This document shows positions 43,201-51,316 of a DNA stretch of 64,000 nucleotides, piece by piece (positions within the stretch are counted from its first letter, which is position 1; the number at the start of each line of letters is the position of its first letter). Below the pieces are notes generated by a model. That model saw only the letters and a list, made by a program, of their open reading frames with translations, made no database searches and was not told the DNA's origin. The position numbers and the translations under genes were made by a program. Source of the stretch: Euzebyales bacterium (lineage in GTDB: Bacteria; Actinomycetota; Nitriliruptoria; Euzebyales; JAHELV01); NCBI GenBank assembly GCA_036374135.1, contig DASUUK010000003.1, forward strand, positions 18,630 to 82,629, given 5' to 3'.

Positions 43201-43512
43201 GGTGTCGTCGTCGATCTCGCGGCGGTCGTCCCGCTCGGGTTGCGACAGCTCCTCGCCGGTCAGCTCGGTGAGCATACGCTCCACCCGCTGCAGCTCATCG
43301 GCGAAGTCGTCCAGCACCAGGCCGCGCTCAGGACCGGTCACCTGCTCGGCGACGCGGTCGATCGTCGCCTGCACGTCGCCACGGAGCTCGCGCAGCGCGA
43401 TGATCCACGCTTCGGTGTTCTGCTCCAGGAACGAGACGTGCTCGTCCGACGCGACGCCGTCGAGGTGGGCCTGTGCCCAGGCCTTCGTCTGCTGCGGGCT
43501 CACTGCTTGCAT
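40285..43512 (-). CDS. SNF2-family helicase
   Basis: 1075 residues from ATG 43512; a longer frame reaches 43662 without a ribosome site. The N-terminal 600 residues are a SNF2-associated region of low similarity. The motor follows: Walker A LDMGLGKTPTVLAHL, VVLDEAQVIKNP (DEAQ box), GTPIENGLGDLWALMDFVNP, and helicase-C motifs KAGGTGLNLTSASHVVLYDR and RAWRIGQ. There is no SWIM finger. It should translocate on duplex DNA and remodel protein-DNA complexes, perhaps in repair or defence. Confidence 0.9.
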   Translation of the reverse strand: MQAVSPQQTKAWAQAHLDGVASDEHVSFLEQNTEAWIIALRELRGDVQATIDRVAEQVTGPERGLVLDDFADELQRVERMLTELTGEELSQPERDDRREIDDDTADDTDDVPLVSGVAQLQLSWHRDRIVAWAAGHRATPEPADQVLERLTSAGASADRWEPADDITLPDGSTAAAVSAPVSTSLGWLVSLGADSDDDRGTSMTWMGLAAALAVRLVAQGRAVPQLNKVGDAPGNRSYFSVNWEPALIDHDEISELTSTMPGTVAVLERQRDARAVTQTVVAGFVDAICRDGAGRVEVPSPPPQPRNASDVAETLLCNLDGDRFEAPHQHGIEIAKGLRTWALGATGALKVSLTVKLDPPDDGGAWLLRTLTDDNGRSDATVEAAMSRASHNRKEALKRELERLERLYEPLMRSRDARRGQVVLSQDEAWDLMADIGPMLAAAGFDVQVPPLARRKATPSLRVTSVEAETAVGAQQLTSVRWSAVFDDVELTADDIRRLASESRPMVRSHGQWVEVDHADLEAAAEALAERANRTKLTGADMLRYALGLDGTALGRAVSVSGEGWAADLLRSAAEIPEHPPTRPSGFNGELRGYQGNALAWLEFLDNAGLGGCLALDMGLGKTPTVLAHLWRHRDRGPSLVIAPSAVVGNWAREADRFVPGLRTVIHHGTGRTDAADIAEEITGADVLVTTYGTAVRDIEGLTDVRWNKVVLDEAQVIKNPLSVTAQALRGLEAGNRIVLTGTPIENGLGDLWALMDFVNPGLVGDRATFVSQMHQAGVAGTTAESALRTLNGVLVFRRTKAEPVIAAELPDRIDKLNHCPMTAEQVGLYQAVLDELVAEQAGDELGNRPKGAVLAAITALKQICNHPEAYTGDGGPLAGRSGKLARLEEITDDVFEAGERMLVFTHFATWGEQLARHLSDRTGVPIACYHGGLTRTARDAMIREFQEGTGPGALVLSLKAGGTGLNLTSASHVVLYDRWWNPAVEDQARDRAWRIGQDKTVIAHRLVCPGTVDERVEEVVAGKRRIADLALPKSSSVDDLDSDQLRRALGIDTDALLTDEYADAEPIGVGGRTS

Positions 43513-43874
43513 CAGGGTGTTCGTGCTGATAGCTCTCTCGTTTCGTGCTCCGTCCGCGGCGCGTACCGCGCCCCGGACCGCACCTGCACATCTGCCTGTC
43601 GACGAGCTGCCGCGGGTCCGCACGACAGGTCGTCGTGCCACAGTGCGCGGCGTGGACGCCACGCGTCACCGCATCGGCCGCAGCCTCGCCGCGTCGAACC
43701 CCGGTCGACCGGCCAGACTCCGCCTTGAGGACGTGCCGCTCATCGCGACGCGCCAGTCGTGCACCGTTCGGCTGCTCCCCTGCCGCGAACTCAGCATCCG
43801 CACCGATGTGCCCGCGACAACGACCAGTCTACCCAGCGCGGCCTCATTTGATGTGAACGATGTGCCATGCGTCA
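43513..43874. other. 362-bp gap upstream of the SNF2 helicase
   Basis: No gene seen. GGCGCGTACCGCGCC at 43557-43571 is a small hairpin. The promoter of the helicase must lie here. Its GAGAGAG motif is too far from the assigned ATG to act as a ribosome site. Confidence 0.4.
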
Positions 43875-45299
43875 CTATTCCCTCAGCACCGGCCCGATCG
43901 CGCCCTGATCGCGAGTCACGAGATCCCGCATGCGCTGGGTGGCGTTCCGCGCGAAGCGCAGCTGCAACGGACGGCCGAACACCCACATCCCGAGGCGGAC
44001 GAGCGGGTTGTCGATGTGCGCGCGCTGCGAGTACACGTGCATCCGGAACTCGACCTGCCCGGTGTCGAGCCACTTGCGGATCTCGAAGTCCATCTGGCCA
44101 CGCTCGAGGTGCCCCGCCAGGGTCCGGTAGTTCCAACCCCACCGGCGCGCCGGGCGACCGTCGACGGCCCCGGTGACGTCCAGGACCTCGCCGACCCGCA
44201 GGCCCAGCGGGAAGCGCAGGAACAGGAACCGGCCCTCCAGCAGCATCTCGCGCTCGGACAGTGGCACGTCGTCGAACCACACCGCGCGCACCAGGTCGGG
44301 ATCGGCGAACTCGTACCGCTCGCATGCCCGGCGCGCGATCTCCCACGGTCCGCCGTCCACCGGCGGCCCCGGCGGCTCGCTCGGCAGCTCCACCCGGTAA
44401 TCGTCGAGGTTCCACCCGGCCTCCGGCGTGCGCACGTCGTGCTCGGCCGGGTCGAAGTTGTAGCCGCGGCCCGACAGCTCGAACAGCGTGCGGCGTGCCC
44501 TGGCCGAGACTGGTGCGGTCTGGTGCACGGGGCGATCGCCGTCGGGTCCGAGCCACGTGCCTGTCTCGTGACGTTCCGTGTTGACCGCCACGTTGCTCAT
44601 CACGATCCCGCCGGCCAGTCTGGGCATCCGCGCACAGAAATGCGCCCACATGAACGCCTGCGCCTCTCGCGCCACTGGCAGCGCGTCGTACAGCAGCCGG
44701 AACGAGCGGTCACCGCTGCGCGCCCAGGTCTCGATCGAGAAGCGGACGTGACCTCGCCCGGTGGTCCCGGCGCTGAACTCGATCTCGCCCGCCTCCATGT
44801 GCCCGTCGAGCGTGACGAAGCGGAAGCTGCACGGTGTGCGGTCGATGACCCGCACCGGCCCGTCCCAGGGGCCCGGCAGGCGGACCACGAGCTCGCTGCC
44901 CACCTGCAGCGACCGCGCGGCCTCGTCGTCGCCCGTCTCGAAGCGCGACACCTCGCCGGGGGCCGCGGCATTCAGATCCGATGCGAGGGCGGCGATCAGA
45001 TCCTTCGGGCCCTTCTCGGCGTCGGTGAAGTCGATCCAGAAGTGCCGGTGATACAGCGATCCGAGGCCGTCGCGCACCCGCTGGACCGTGTCCGGATCGC
45101 CGGGCAGGTCGCGGTCGAAGTCGGGGAGGTCGCGCTCCTCCTCAGCGAAGCGATCACGCCGGTACGACGGCACCCGCATGAACAGGTAGCGCAGGCTCGT
45201 GACGAACAGACCGCCCAGCCAGCGCGCGACCTTGGCGTGGGTCGACCGCCGTGCCGGCGGGCCGCTGCTAGCGTTGCGGCTCCGATGATCCGTAGGCAC
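43875..45299 (-). CDS. DUF1990-domain protein
   Basis: 474 residues. The N-terminal 230 residues resemble an SRPBCC/polyketide-cyclase-like domain (RLPGPWDGPVRVIDRTPCSF, IEFSAGTTGRGHVRFSIETW). The C-terminal 180 residues are DUF1990: ADPDLVRAVWFDDVPLSERE, MLLEGRFLFLRFPLG, and WGWNYRTLAGHLERGQMDFE. The first 45 residues (RWLGGLFVTSLRYLFMRVP) may attach it to the membrane. The ATG at 45299 overlaps the start of the divergent gene at 45285 by 15 bp, so one of the two starts may be downstream. Confidence 0.75.
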   Translation of the reverse strand: MPTDHRSRNASSGPPARRSTHAKVARWLGGLFVTSLRYLFMRVPSYRRDRFAEEERDLPDFDRDLPGDPDTVQRVRDGLGSLYHRHFWIDFTDAEKGPKDLIAALASDLNAAAPGEVSRFETGDDEAARSLQVGSELVVRLPGPWDGPVRVIDRTPCSFRFVTLDGHMEAGEIEFSAGTTGRGHVRFSIETWARSGDRSFRLLYDALPVAREAQAFMWAHFCARMPRLAGGIVMSNVAVNTERHETGTWLGPDGDRPVHQTAPVSARARRTLFELSGRGYNFDPAEHDVRTPEAGWNLDDYRVELPSEPPGPPVDGGPWEIARRACERYEFADPDLVRAVWFDDVPLSEREMLLEGRFLFLRFPLGLRVGEVLDVTGAVDGRPARRWGWNYRTLAGHLERGQMDFEIRKWLDTGQVEFRMHVYSQRAHIDNPLVRLGMWVFGRPLQLRFARNATQRMRDLVTRDQGAIGPVLRE

Positions 45300-45863
45300 A
45301 CGCGTTCACTACCCCGTCCGATCGCGGTCACGCGTCGGCCCGTGCGACGTCGCACGAGGATCCTGGCGACCGCGTCACGCGTCGCACACGACCTCGGCGC
45401 CGCCGCGTGGTTCGGCGGTGCCGCGATGGGCGCGATCGGACTCAACGCCGCGACCCGGGAGGTCGACGAGCCCACCCAGCGCCTGCGGGTCGCCAACGCG
45501 GGCTGGTTCCGTTGGGCACCCATGACGGGCGTGGCGATCGGGGCGCACGCCGCCGGTGTCCATGGCCGGATGCGGTGGGGCCGCACGGCACCGCTGATCG
45601 GCCTCGGTACGCCGCTGGCGGCCGTGCGCCTGCTGGCGACCGCCGTCGCTGTCGGCGCCACGATCGAGTCGGGACGTTCCGGCCAGCAGGTGGTCGCCCA
45701 AGGCGACGTCCCGGCGGCGACCGCCGTCACGCCGATCTCCGACACCCCCGACGACGTGGCGCGAGCCATGCGCCGGCTCCGCGTCGTCCAGTGGATCATC
45801 CCCGTCGCCACCGCCGTGATCCTGGCGATCAACGCGGTGCAGTCCGAGGCCGGCGGCCGGTGA
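45285..45863 (+). CDS. membrane protein of unknown function
   Basis: 192 residues. A basic N-terminus (TRRPVRRRTR) then three or four hydrophobic stretches: HDLGAAAWFGGAAMGAIGLN, MTGVAIGAHAAGVHG, APLIGLGTPLAAVRLLATAV, and WIIPVATAVILAINAV near the C-terminus. Not a family I can name. The ATG at 45285 is inside the divergent DUF1990 coding region; a GTG at about 45339 could be the real start. Confidence 0.6.
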   Translation: MIRRHTRSLPRPIAVTRRPVRRRTRILATASRVAHDLGAAAWFGGAAMGAIGLNAATREVDEPTQRLRVANAGWFRWAPMTGVAIGAHAAGVHGRMRWGRTAPLIGLGTPLAAVRLLATAVAVGATIESGRSGQQVVAQGDVPAATAVTPISDTPDDVARAMRRLRVVQWIIPVATAVILAINAVQSEAGGR

Positions 45864-45885
45864 CCGTACCGCCGCGGCAGCGGCT

Positions 45886-47382
45886 GTGACCCGTACCGTC
45901 ATCGGTCTCGACGTCGGCACGACCGCCGTCAAGGCCGGTCTGTACGACGCCGACGGACATGAGCTGGGCGTCGCGCGGCAGCGGCATCCGCTGCGGTCGT
46001 CGGGTGGCGAGGCCGAGCAGGATCCCGGCGCAGTCGTCGACGCAACGATCGAGGCGTTGACCCAAGCCGTCGCGACCGCCCGACAGAAGAACCTGGACGT
46101 CGCCGGCATCAGCGTCAGCACCGCGATGCACGGGGTGATCGGGCTGGACCGCGACCGTCGACCCGTCACGCCGCTGGTCACCTGGGGCGATACCCGCGCG
46201 CATGCCCAGGCGGCCGCTCTGCGCGCGGGGCACCTCGACGTGTACCGGCGCACCGGCACCCCGCTGCACCCGATGGCGCCGCTGGCCAAGCTGCGCTGGT
46301 ACCACGAGGAGCGCGCCGCGCTCGCGGCCGATGTCCGCACGTGGGTGACGGCCAAGGAGCTCGTGCTCGACGCGCTGACGGGCGTCCTGGTCATCGATCG
46401 CTCCAGTGCGTCGGCGACCGGGCTGTACGCGCTGAAGGACGAGGCGTGGGACGCCGAGGCGCTGTCGCTGGCGCACACCGACGCCGACCACCTGGCACCG
46501 GTGGTCCCCACCGACCACCTGCTCGACGCGCTGACCGCCGATGTCGCGGAGCGCACGGGCCTGCCACGCGGCACCCCGGTGGTCGCCGGGGCCACGGACG
46601 GTGTGCTCGCCAACCTCGGCGTCGCCGCGGTCGGTAACGGCGTCGGCGCGGTCACGATCGGCACCAGCGGTGCGGTGCGCACGGTCGTCGGCACGCCGCA
46701 CACCGACCCGCGCATGCGCACGTACTGCTACGCACTCGCCGACCACCGGTGGGTGGTGGGTGGCGCGATCAGCAACGGCGGGTTGTGGCTGCGGTGGCTG
46801 CGCGACGCGGGCCTCGTGGGCGACCTCGACGACGCGGCGCTCTCGGAGCTCGCCTCCGAGGTGCCACCCGCCAGCCACGGTGTGACGGTGCTGCCCTACC
46901 TCACCGGCGAACGCGCGCCGCAGTGGTCGTCGACGCCGTCGGGCGTCGTGTTCGGTCTGCGGCTCGGTCACGGGCGCGGGCACCTGGTGCGGGCCGGCAT
47001 GGAAGGTGTCGCCCACCAGCTCCGCCTCGTCGCCGACGCGTTGGCGGACGGCGGGTACCCGTTGCGGCGGCTGCGCGCGACCGGCGGCTTCACGCGCTCG
47101 CCGGTGTGGCTGCGGATCGTCGCCGGGGTCCTCGACGTGCCGATCGAGGTGCCCGCGGTCACTGAGGCGACCGCGTTCGGCGCGGCGATCCTCGGCATGG
47201 CCGCGCTGGGCCTCGTCGACGACCTCGATGTCGCGACCGACATGGTGACCGTGGCGTCGACCCACCAACCAGACGACCGGGACGCCTACGCCGCCGCACA
47301 CCGGCGCTATGCCGAGCTCGTCGACGTCCTCGGTGAGCCGTTCGACCGCCTCGCGAGCGAACGCCCCGCGACCGGAGGCTGA
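45886..47382 (+). CDS. FGGY-family carbohydrate kinase (gluconokinase-like)
   Basis: 498 residues from GTG 45886. FGGY fold: VIGLDVGTTAVKAGLYDADG, AGISVSTAMHGVIGLDRDR, PMAPLAKLRWYHEE, GAVTIGTSGAVRTVVG and YLTGERAPQWSSTPSGVVFG. The C-terminal ATP-binding lobe is complete (LRRLRATGGFTRSPVWLRIV). Closest in style to GntK-type FGGY gluconokinases, though xylulose or another sugar is possible. Possibly co-transcribed with the upstream membrane protein (22 bp). Confidence 0.85.
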   Translation: MTRTVIGLDVGTTAVKAGLYDADGHELGVARQRHPLRSSGGEAEQDPGAVVDATIEALTQAVATARQKNLDVAGISVSTAMHGVIGLDRDRRPVTPLVTWGDTRAHAQAAALRAGHLDVYRRTGTPLHPMAPLAKLRWYHEERAALAADVRTWVTAKELVLDALTGVLVIDRSSASATGLYALKDEAWDAEALSLAHTDADHLAPVVPTDHLLDALTADVAERTGLPRGTPVVAGATDGVLANLGVAAVGNGVGAVTIGTSGAVRTVVGTPHTDPRMRTYCYALADHRWVVGGAISNGGLWLRWLRDAGLVGDLDDAALSELASEVPPASHGVTVLPYLTGERAPQWSSTPSGVVFGLRLGHGRGHLVRAGMEGVAHQLRLVADALADGGYPLRRLRATGGFTRSPVWLRIVAGVLDVPIEVPAVTEATAFGAAILGMAALGLVDDLDVATDMVTVASTHQPDDRDAYAAAHRRYAELVDVLGEPFDRLASERPATGG

Positions 47383-47469
47383 TGCCGGACGTGACCGTGC
47401 CCAGGCCGGCGACGTGCCGGGCCGGGCTCGGCGCCGTACTGTCGGACGCGTCCCATCAGGGAGGATGCG

Positions 47470-48207
47470 ATGCTCACGATCCGACGGGCCGACGAGATCT
47501 TCCAGACCGACGGTGGATGGTTCACCGCCCGGTGGCACTTCAGCTTCGATCACTACCACGATCCGGCGCAGATGGGCGTCGGCGCGCTGCGGGTGTTCAA
47601 CGACGACGCCATCGTCGCCGGCTCGGAGTGGCCGATGCATCCGCACCGCGACATCGAGTCGCTGACCTACGTGGTGGACGGGGCCTTCGCCCACGCCGAC
47701 TCGCTCGGCAACGGTGGCGTGTTCGAGCCGGGCGCGGCGCAGGTCATGACGTTCTCGAGCCGTGGCGCCCTGCACTCGGAGCGCAACGGCTCCGCCGAGC
47801 ACCCGCTGCGGTTCATCCAGTTCTGGATCCTGCCGTCGCAGGAAGGGCTGGCCGACGCCGTGCAACAGCGTCAGTTCACCGTCGAGGATCGCACCAACCG
47901 CTGGCTGCAGATCATGGGCCCCGAAGGAGAGCCCGGCCTCGACCTGCACCAGGACGCGCGGGCGCTCGTGGCCCGACTCGAGCAGGGCGCCGGCGTCGAT
48001 CACGGGATCGGCGACGGCCGTGGGGGCTACCTGTACGTGATCGACGGCGCGGCGACGCTCAACGACGAGACGGTCAAGACCGGCGATGCGGTCAAGATCG
48101 CCGGCCCGGAGCACCTGCAGCTGGCGGCGCAGGAGACGACCGAGTTGATCCTGGTCGACGTCCCGTTGGAGTTCACGCCCGTCGGCGTGTGGCGCGGTCG
48201 CGTCTGA
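47470..48207 (+). CDS. pirin family protein (bicupin)
   Basis: 245 residues. Pirin/YhhW type: VFNDDAIVAGSEWPMHPHRD, IESLTYVVDGAFAHADSLGN, and FSSRGALHSERN for the metal-binding His/His/His/Glu set (His-Pro-His). The C-terminal cupin is RGGYLYVIDGAATLNDETVK. Members include quercetin dioxygenases and regulators. A second pirin is encoded at 55501. Confidence 0.9.
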   Translation: MLTIRRADEIFQTDGGWFTARWHFSFDHYHDPAQMGVGALRVFNDDAIVAGSEWPMHPHRDIESLTYVVDGAFAHADSLGNGGVFEPGAAQVMTFSSRGALHSERNGSAEHPLRFIQFWILPSQEGLADAVQQRQFTVEDRTNRWLQIMGPEGEPGLDLHQDARALVARLEQGAGVDHGIGDGRGGYLYVIDGAATLNDETVKTGDAVKIAGPEHLQLAAQETTELILVDVPLEFTPVGVWRGRV

Positions 48208-48261
48208 CTCGCGCCCGGCGCCCAGGCACCGGACGCGTCCGCCGGCCCGTCGACCTCGTGT

Positions 48262-49035
48262 TCACCCCCATGGGATAGCCGCGTCGCCGAGCATCTCGAT
48301 GAGCAACCGGGCGTTGCGCGGCGCGTTGGCCGCGTGGTCGTTGTTGAAGAATGCCCAGCCGTCACGGCCATCGGCGGCCGTCGCGCGCAGCCGGTCGACC
48401 CACGGCGCAAGCTCCGCCGGGGTGTAGTCCCACCGGTAGCGCTGGTCCGGGTCGTCGTCGAGCCCGTGCAGACGCAGGTACACGAACGGCGCCGTCACCG
48501 GGGCGTCGTCGGGCAGTTGGCCGTCCGACAGCCACACCCACGCGACGCCGTGCGCCTGCAGGACGTCTGCCACCTCGTCGACGTACCACGACCGGTGCCG
48601 GAACTCGACGGCGTGCCCGGGCCCGCCCGGCAGCGCGGCCAGGAAGGTCGTGAGACGGTCGACGTCGACGTGCAGGTTCGGCGGCAGCTGCCACAGCCAC
48701 ACGCCATGGAAGGACCTGAGCGGCGCCATGCGCTCGCTGATCGTCGCGATCGGACCGGCCGGCTCGTTCAGCTTCCGGTTGTGGGTCAGGTACCGGCTGC
48801 CCTTGACCGCGTAGCGGAACCGGTCAGGCGCCGCGTCGTGCCAGCGCTCGACCGTCGAGGTCCGCGGCAGCCGGTAGAACGTCGCGTTGATCTCGACGGT
48901 CGGGAAGTGCGCGGCGTAGTGGGAGAACCACGACCGCTTCGGGGCATCGTCGGCATAGAACCGTCCGCGCCAGTCGTCGTACTGCCAGCCGCTGGTCCCG
49001 ACCCGGACCACACCGCGCCCGTCGATCCGCGTCAC
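48262..49035 (-). CDS. DUF72 family protein
   Basis: 257 residues. Clear DUF72 match: VRVGTSGWQYDDWRGRFYAD, HFPTVEINATFYRLPRTSTV, WQLPPNLHVDVDRLTTFL, and EFRHRSWY. It is a TIM-barrel fold related to UV-damage endonuclease/xylose isomerase; activity unknown. It follows a small membrane protein gene by 7 bp on the same strand. Confidence 0.9.
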   Translation of the reverse strand: MTRIDGRGVVRVGTSGWQYDDWRGRFYADDAPKRSWFSHYAAHFPTVEINATFYRLPRTSTVERWHDAAPDRFRYAVKGSRYLTHNRKLNEPAGPIATISERMAPLRSFHGVWLWQLPPNLHVDVDRLTTFLAALPGGPGHAVEFRHRSWYVDEVADVLQAHGVAWVWLSDGQLPDDAPVTAPFVYLRLHGLDDDPDQRYRWDYTPAELAPWVDRLRATAADGRDGWAFFNNDHAANAPRNARLLIEMLGDAAIPWG

Positions 49036-49042
49036 GGCGGCA

Positions 49043-49396
49043 TCACCGTCCGGCGACCTCGGTGGCGCGCTTGTGCGCGACCAGCCGCGCCGCGAGGTAG
49101 ACCGCGCCGACCGCGCTGGCGATGCTCAGCGTCAACGGCACGGCGAGCGCGACCGACACACCCAGGTCCACACCCGCAGCCCCCGCCACCACCGCCACGA
49201 TCAGCAGCATGCCGACGATCGGGCCGACGATGCCGATCAGCTTCTCGGACGGCGACCAGGACGACCCGCGCACGACGAGCCAGACGCCGATCACCCAGCC
49301 GACGACCGGGATCAACGTCCCGGCGATCCCCAGGCCGAACACGGCTGCGAGGTCGCGGGCGGGCGGCCGCCCCGCGGTGCGTCCTGTGGTCGCCAT
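49043..49396 (-). CDS. small membrane protein
   Basis: 117 residues with three or four helices (AVFGLGIAGTLIPVVGWVIG, IVGPIVGMLLIVAVVAG, ALAVPLTLSIASAVGAVYLA) and a basic end (RLVAHKRATEVAGR). Not recognised. First gene of a pair with DUF72. Confidence 0.6.
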   Translation of the reverse strand: MATTGRTAGRPPARDLAAVFGLGIAGTLIPVVGWVIGVWLVVRGSSWSPSEKLIGIVGPIVGMLLIVAVVAGAAGVDLGVSVALAVPLTLSIASAVGAVYLAARLVAHKRATEVAGR

Positions 49397-49515
49397 GAGG
49401 CGGACGGTACCCGGACGTGCGGTTGATGCACGCGCGTGGCAGCAGACAGGCCGTATCTGGCACAGTGCGAAGCGCTCGGCATGAGGGGGCCGCCCGCATT
49501 CTCGAGGAGCGCACC

Positions 49516-51258
49516 ATGGATGACCGGACCGGCGACGCGATCGCCCTGTTCCCGCCGACACCAGAACTGCTCGACGAACTGGACAGGGGCGACGCGACCG
49601 AGCGGTCGGCGATCACCGACCGTGACGACTACCCCCGCCTCATCAGATCCATCTGTGGCGCCACCGACGACTCGCAGCCGGTCGAGAAGTACGACGGCAC
49701 GCTCGGCGTGACCACGGGCTTCGTCGCGGACCAGGAACGCATGGTCGGCCAGCTGCAGTGGCACCGCAACCTGGCGACCGTCTACGACGATCCGGGCACG
49801 GTCTCCGGTGTCCGCTGGTGCACCGGCACGTTGATCAGCCACAACCTGTTCCTGGCCGCCGCGCACTGCTTCAGCCAGAACCCGAACGGGTGGAGGGTCC
49901 CGCGCATCAACGGTACCCACGATCCAATCCCGTCCAGCGAGATCGCCCGGCGGATGCACGTGAACTTCGGCTACCAGGTCGATCCGTCGGGTGACCTGCG
50001 GACACCGGACGTCCATCAGGTCATCGAGCTGGTCGAGCACCGCCTCGACGGCCTCGATGTCGCGATCCTGCGGCTGGCAGGGGATCCCGGGTCCCGGTTC
50101 GGCATCGGACGGATCGCGGCGCGGGACGCCGACGTGGGCGACTTGCTGGCCATCATCGGCCATCCCGCCGGCAGGCCGAAGCGCGTCGAAGCCGGTCCAC
50201 TGATCCGCTTCGACGGTCACCGCATCCGCTACGACGACATCGACACCCTCGGTGGCAACTCGGGATCGGCGGTCCTGCAGTCGCCGTCGGGCGCGATCGT
50301 CGGCGTGCACACCAACGGCGGCTGCAACGCCCAGGGCACCGGTTCGAACTTCGGCGTGCGCGTCAGCCGCATCCGCCAGGCGTCACCGACCGTGCGGGCG
50401 CTCGATGCGGCGCCGCTACCGCTGGCCACCGGCATCCACACCATCCGTCAGGCCAGCTCGGGACGGTTCGTCGACGCCCACGAAGACGCCAGCGAGGACT
50501 TCTCGGTCGTCACCCGCACCGCCCAGGACAACGACACCCAACGCTGGCGCTTCACGCCGGTCGCCACCGTCGTGACGATGCAGCAGGTCAGCTCCGACCG
50601 ATACGTCGACGCCCACGAAGACGCTGCCGAGGACTTCTCGGTCGTCACCCGCACCGCCCAGCACAACGACTCGCAGCGCTGGGTGGTCACCCCGGTGACC
50701 GGACGGCTGTCGACCTACACGTTGCAGCAGCTCAGCTCAGGCCGGTACCTCGACGCCCACGTGGTCGGCGGGGCCGCCGACTTCTCGGTGGTCACCCGCA
50801 CCGCCCAGGACAACGACACCCAACGGTGGCTGCTGGCCCCGCGCGATGACGGGACGTTCACCGTCGCACAGGCCGGCACCGGGCGCCGCCTCGACGCCCA
50901 CGAGCACGCCGGCAGGGACTTCTCGGTCGTCACCCGCACCACGCAGGACAACGACACCCAGCGCTGGCGCATCACGCCGGTCGGCGCGGTCTACACCATC
51001 CAGCAGGTCAGCTCGGGGCGGTTCGTCGACGCCCACGAGGTCGCGGGCGAGGACTTCTCGCTCGTGACCCGCCCCCAACAGGGCAACGACACGCAGCGGT
51101 GGGTCGTGACCTACCTCGGCGGCAACGCCCACACCCTGCAGCAGCTGAGCACCGCGCGGTTCGTCGACGCCCACGAACATGCGGGCGAGGACTTCTCGGT
51201 CGTCACCCGCACCGCTCAGGACAACGACACCCAGCGCTGGCTGATCGACGGCGCGTGA
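49516..51258 (+). CDS. trypsin-fold serine protease with six ricin-type repeats
   Basis: 580 residues, GGAG before ATG 49516. Residues about 60-300 are a glutamyl-endopeptidase-like chymotrypsin-fold domain with the triad His117 (LAAAHC), Asp181 (LDVAILRL) and Ser249 (LGGNSGSAV). Residues about 308-580 are six repeats of 45-48 residues, each with RFVDAHE, DFSVVTRTAQ and the Q-x-W motif TQRW, equal to two beta-trefoils of three lobes. The repeats should bind carbohydrate or protein on the outside of cells. No signal peptide is visible, so the export route, or a cytosolic role, is open. Repeats are very alike in DNA sequence. Confidence 0.85.
   Translation: MDDRTGDAIALFPPTPELLDELDRGDATERSAITDRDDYPRLIRSICGATDDSQPVEKYDGTLGVTTGFVADQERMVGQLQWHRNLATVYDDPGTVSGVRWCTGTLISHNLFLAAAHCFSQNPNGWRVPRINGTHDPIPSSEIARRMHVNFGYQVDPSGDLRTPDVHQVIELVEHRLDGLDVAILRLAGDPGSRFGIGRIAARDADVGDLLAIIGHPAGRPKRVEAGPLIRFDGHRIRYDDIDTLGGNSGSAVLQSPSGAIVGVHTNGGCNAQGTGSNFGVRVSRIRQASPTVRALDAAPLPLATGIHTIRQASSGRFVDAHEDASEDFSVVTRTAQDNDTQRWRFTPVATVVTMQQVSSDRYVDAHEDAAEDFSVVTRTAQHNDSQRWVVTPVTGRLSTYTLQQLSSGRYLDAHVVGGAADFSVVTRTAQDNDTQRWLLAPRDDGTFTVAQAGTGRRLDAHEHAGRDFSVVTRTTQDNDTQRWRITPVGAVYTIQQVSSGRFVDAHEVAGEDFSLVTRPQQGNDTQRWVVTYLGGNAHTLQQLSTARFVDAHEHAGEDFSVVTRTAQDNDTQRWLIDGA
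50437..51255 (+). repeat. six tandem in-frame repeats of 135-144 bp
   Basis: The codons of the aromatic residue in the F/Y-V-D-A-H motif start at 50467, 50602, 50746, 50887 (Arg here), 51022 and 51160. Spacing is 135-144 bp. Long near-identical runs such as the DFSVVTRTAQ coding segment show recent expansion by duplication. Confidence 0.8.
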
Positions 51259-51303
51259 CCGGGGCGTACGTCACGGCGGCGACGTGATCGGCGCCGCCGT
51301 CCG

Positions 51304-51309
51304 TATGCT
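51304..51309 (+). promoter_or_regulatory. -10 element for the mntA-hepT operon
   Basis: TATGCT, 7 bp before ATG 51317, no ribosome site; a leaderless start is likely. Confidence 0.4.
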
Positions 51310-51316
51310 GTCCGCC

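Noticed and set aside
43685..43710. TCGAACCCCGGTCGAC as a second SOS box
   Set aside because: Wrong spacing and a non-matching right half.
50437..51255. Regularly spaced repeats as a CRISPR array
   Set aside because: The repeats are 135-144 bp, in frame and encode ricin-type lobes; no unique spacers.
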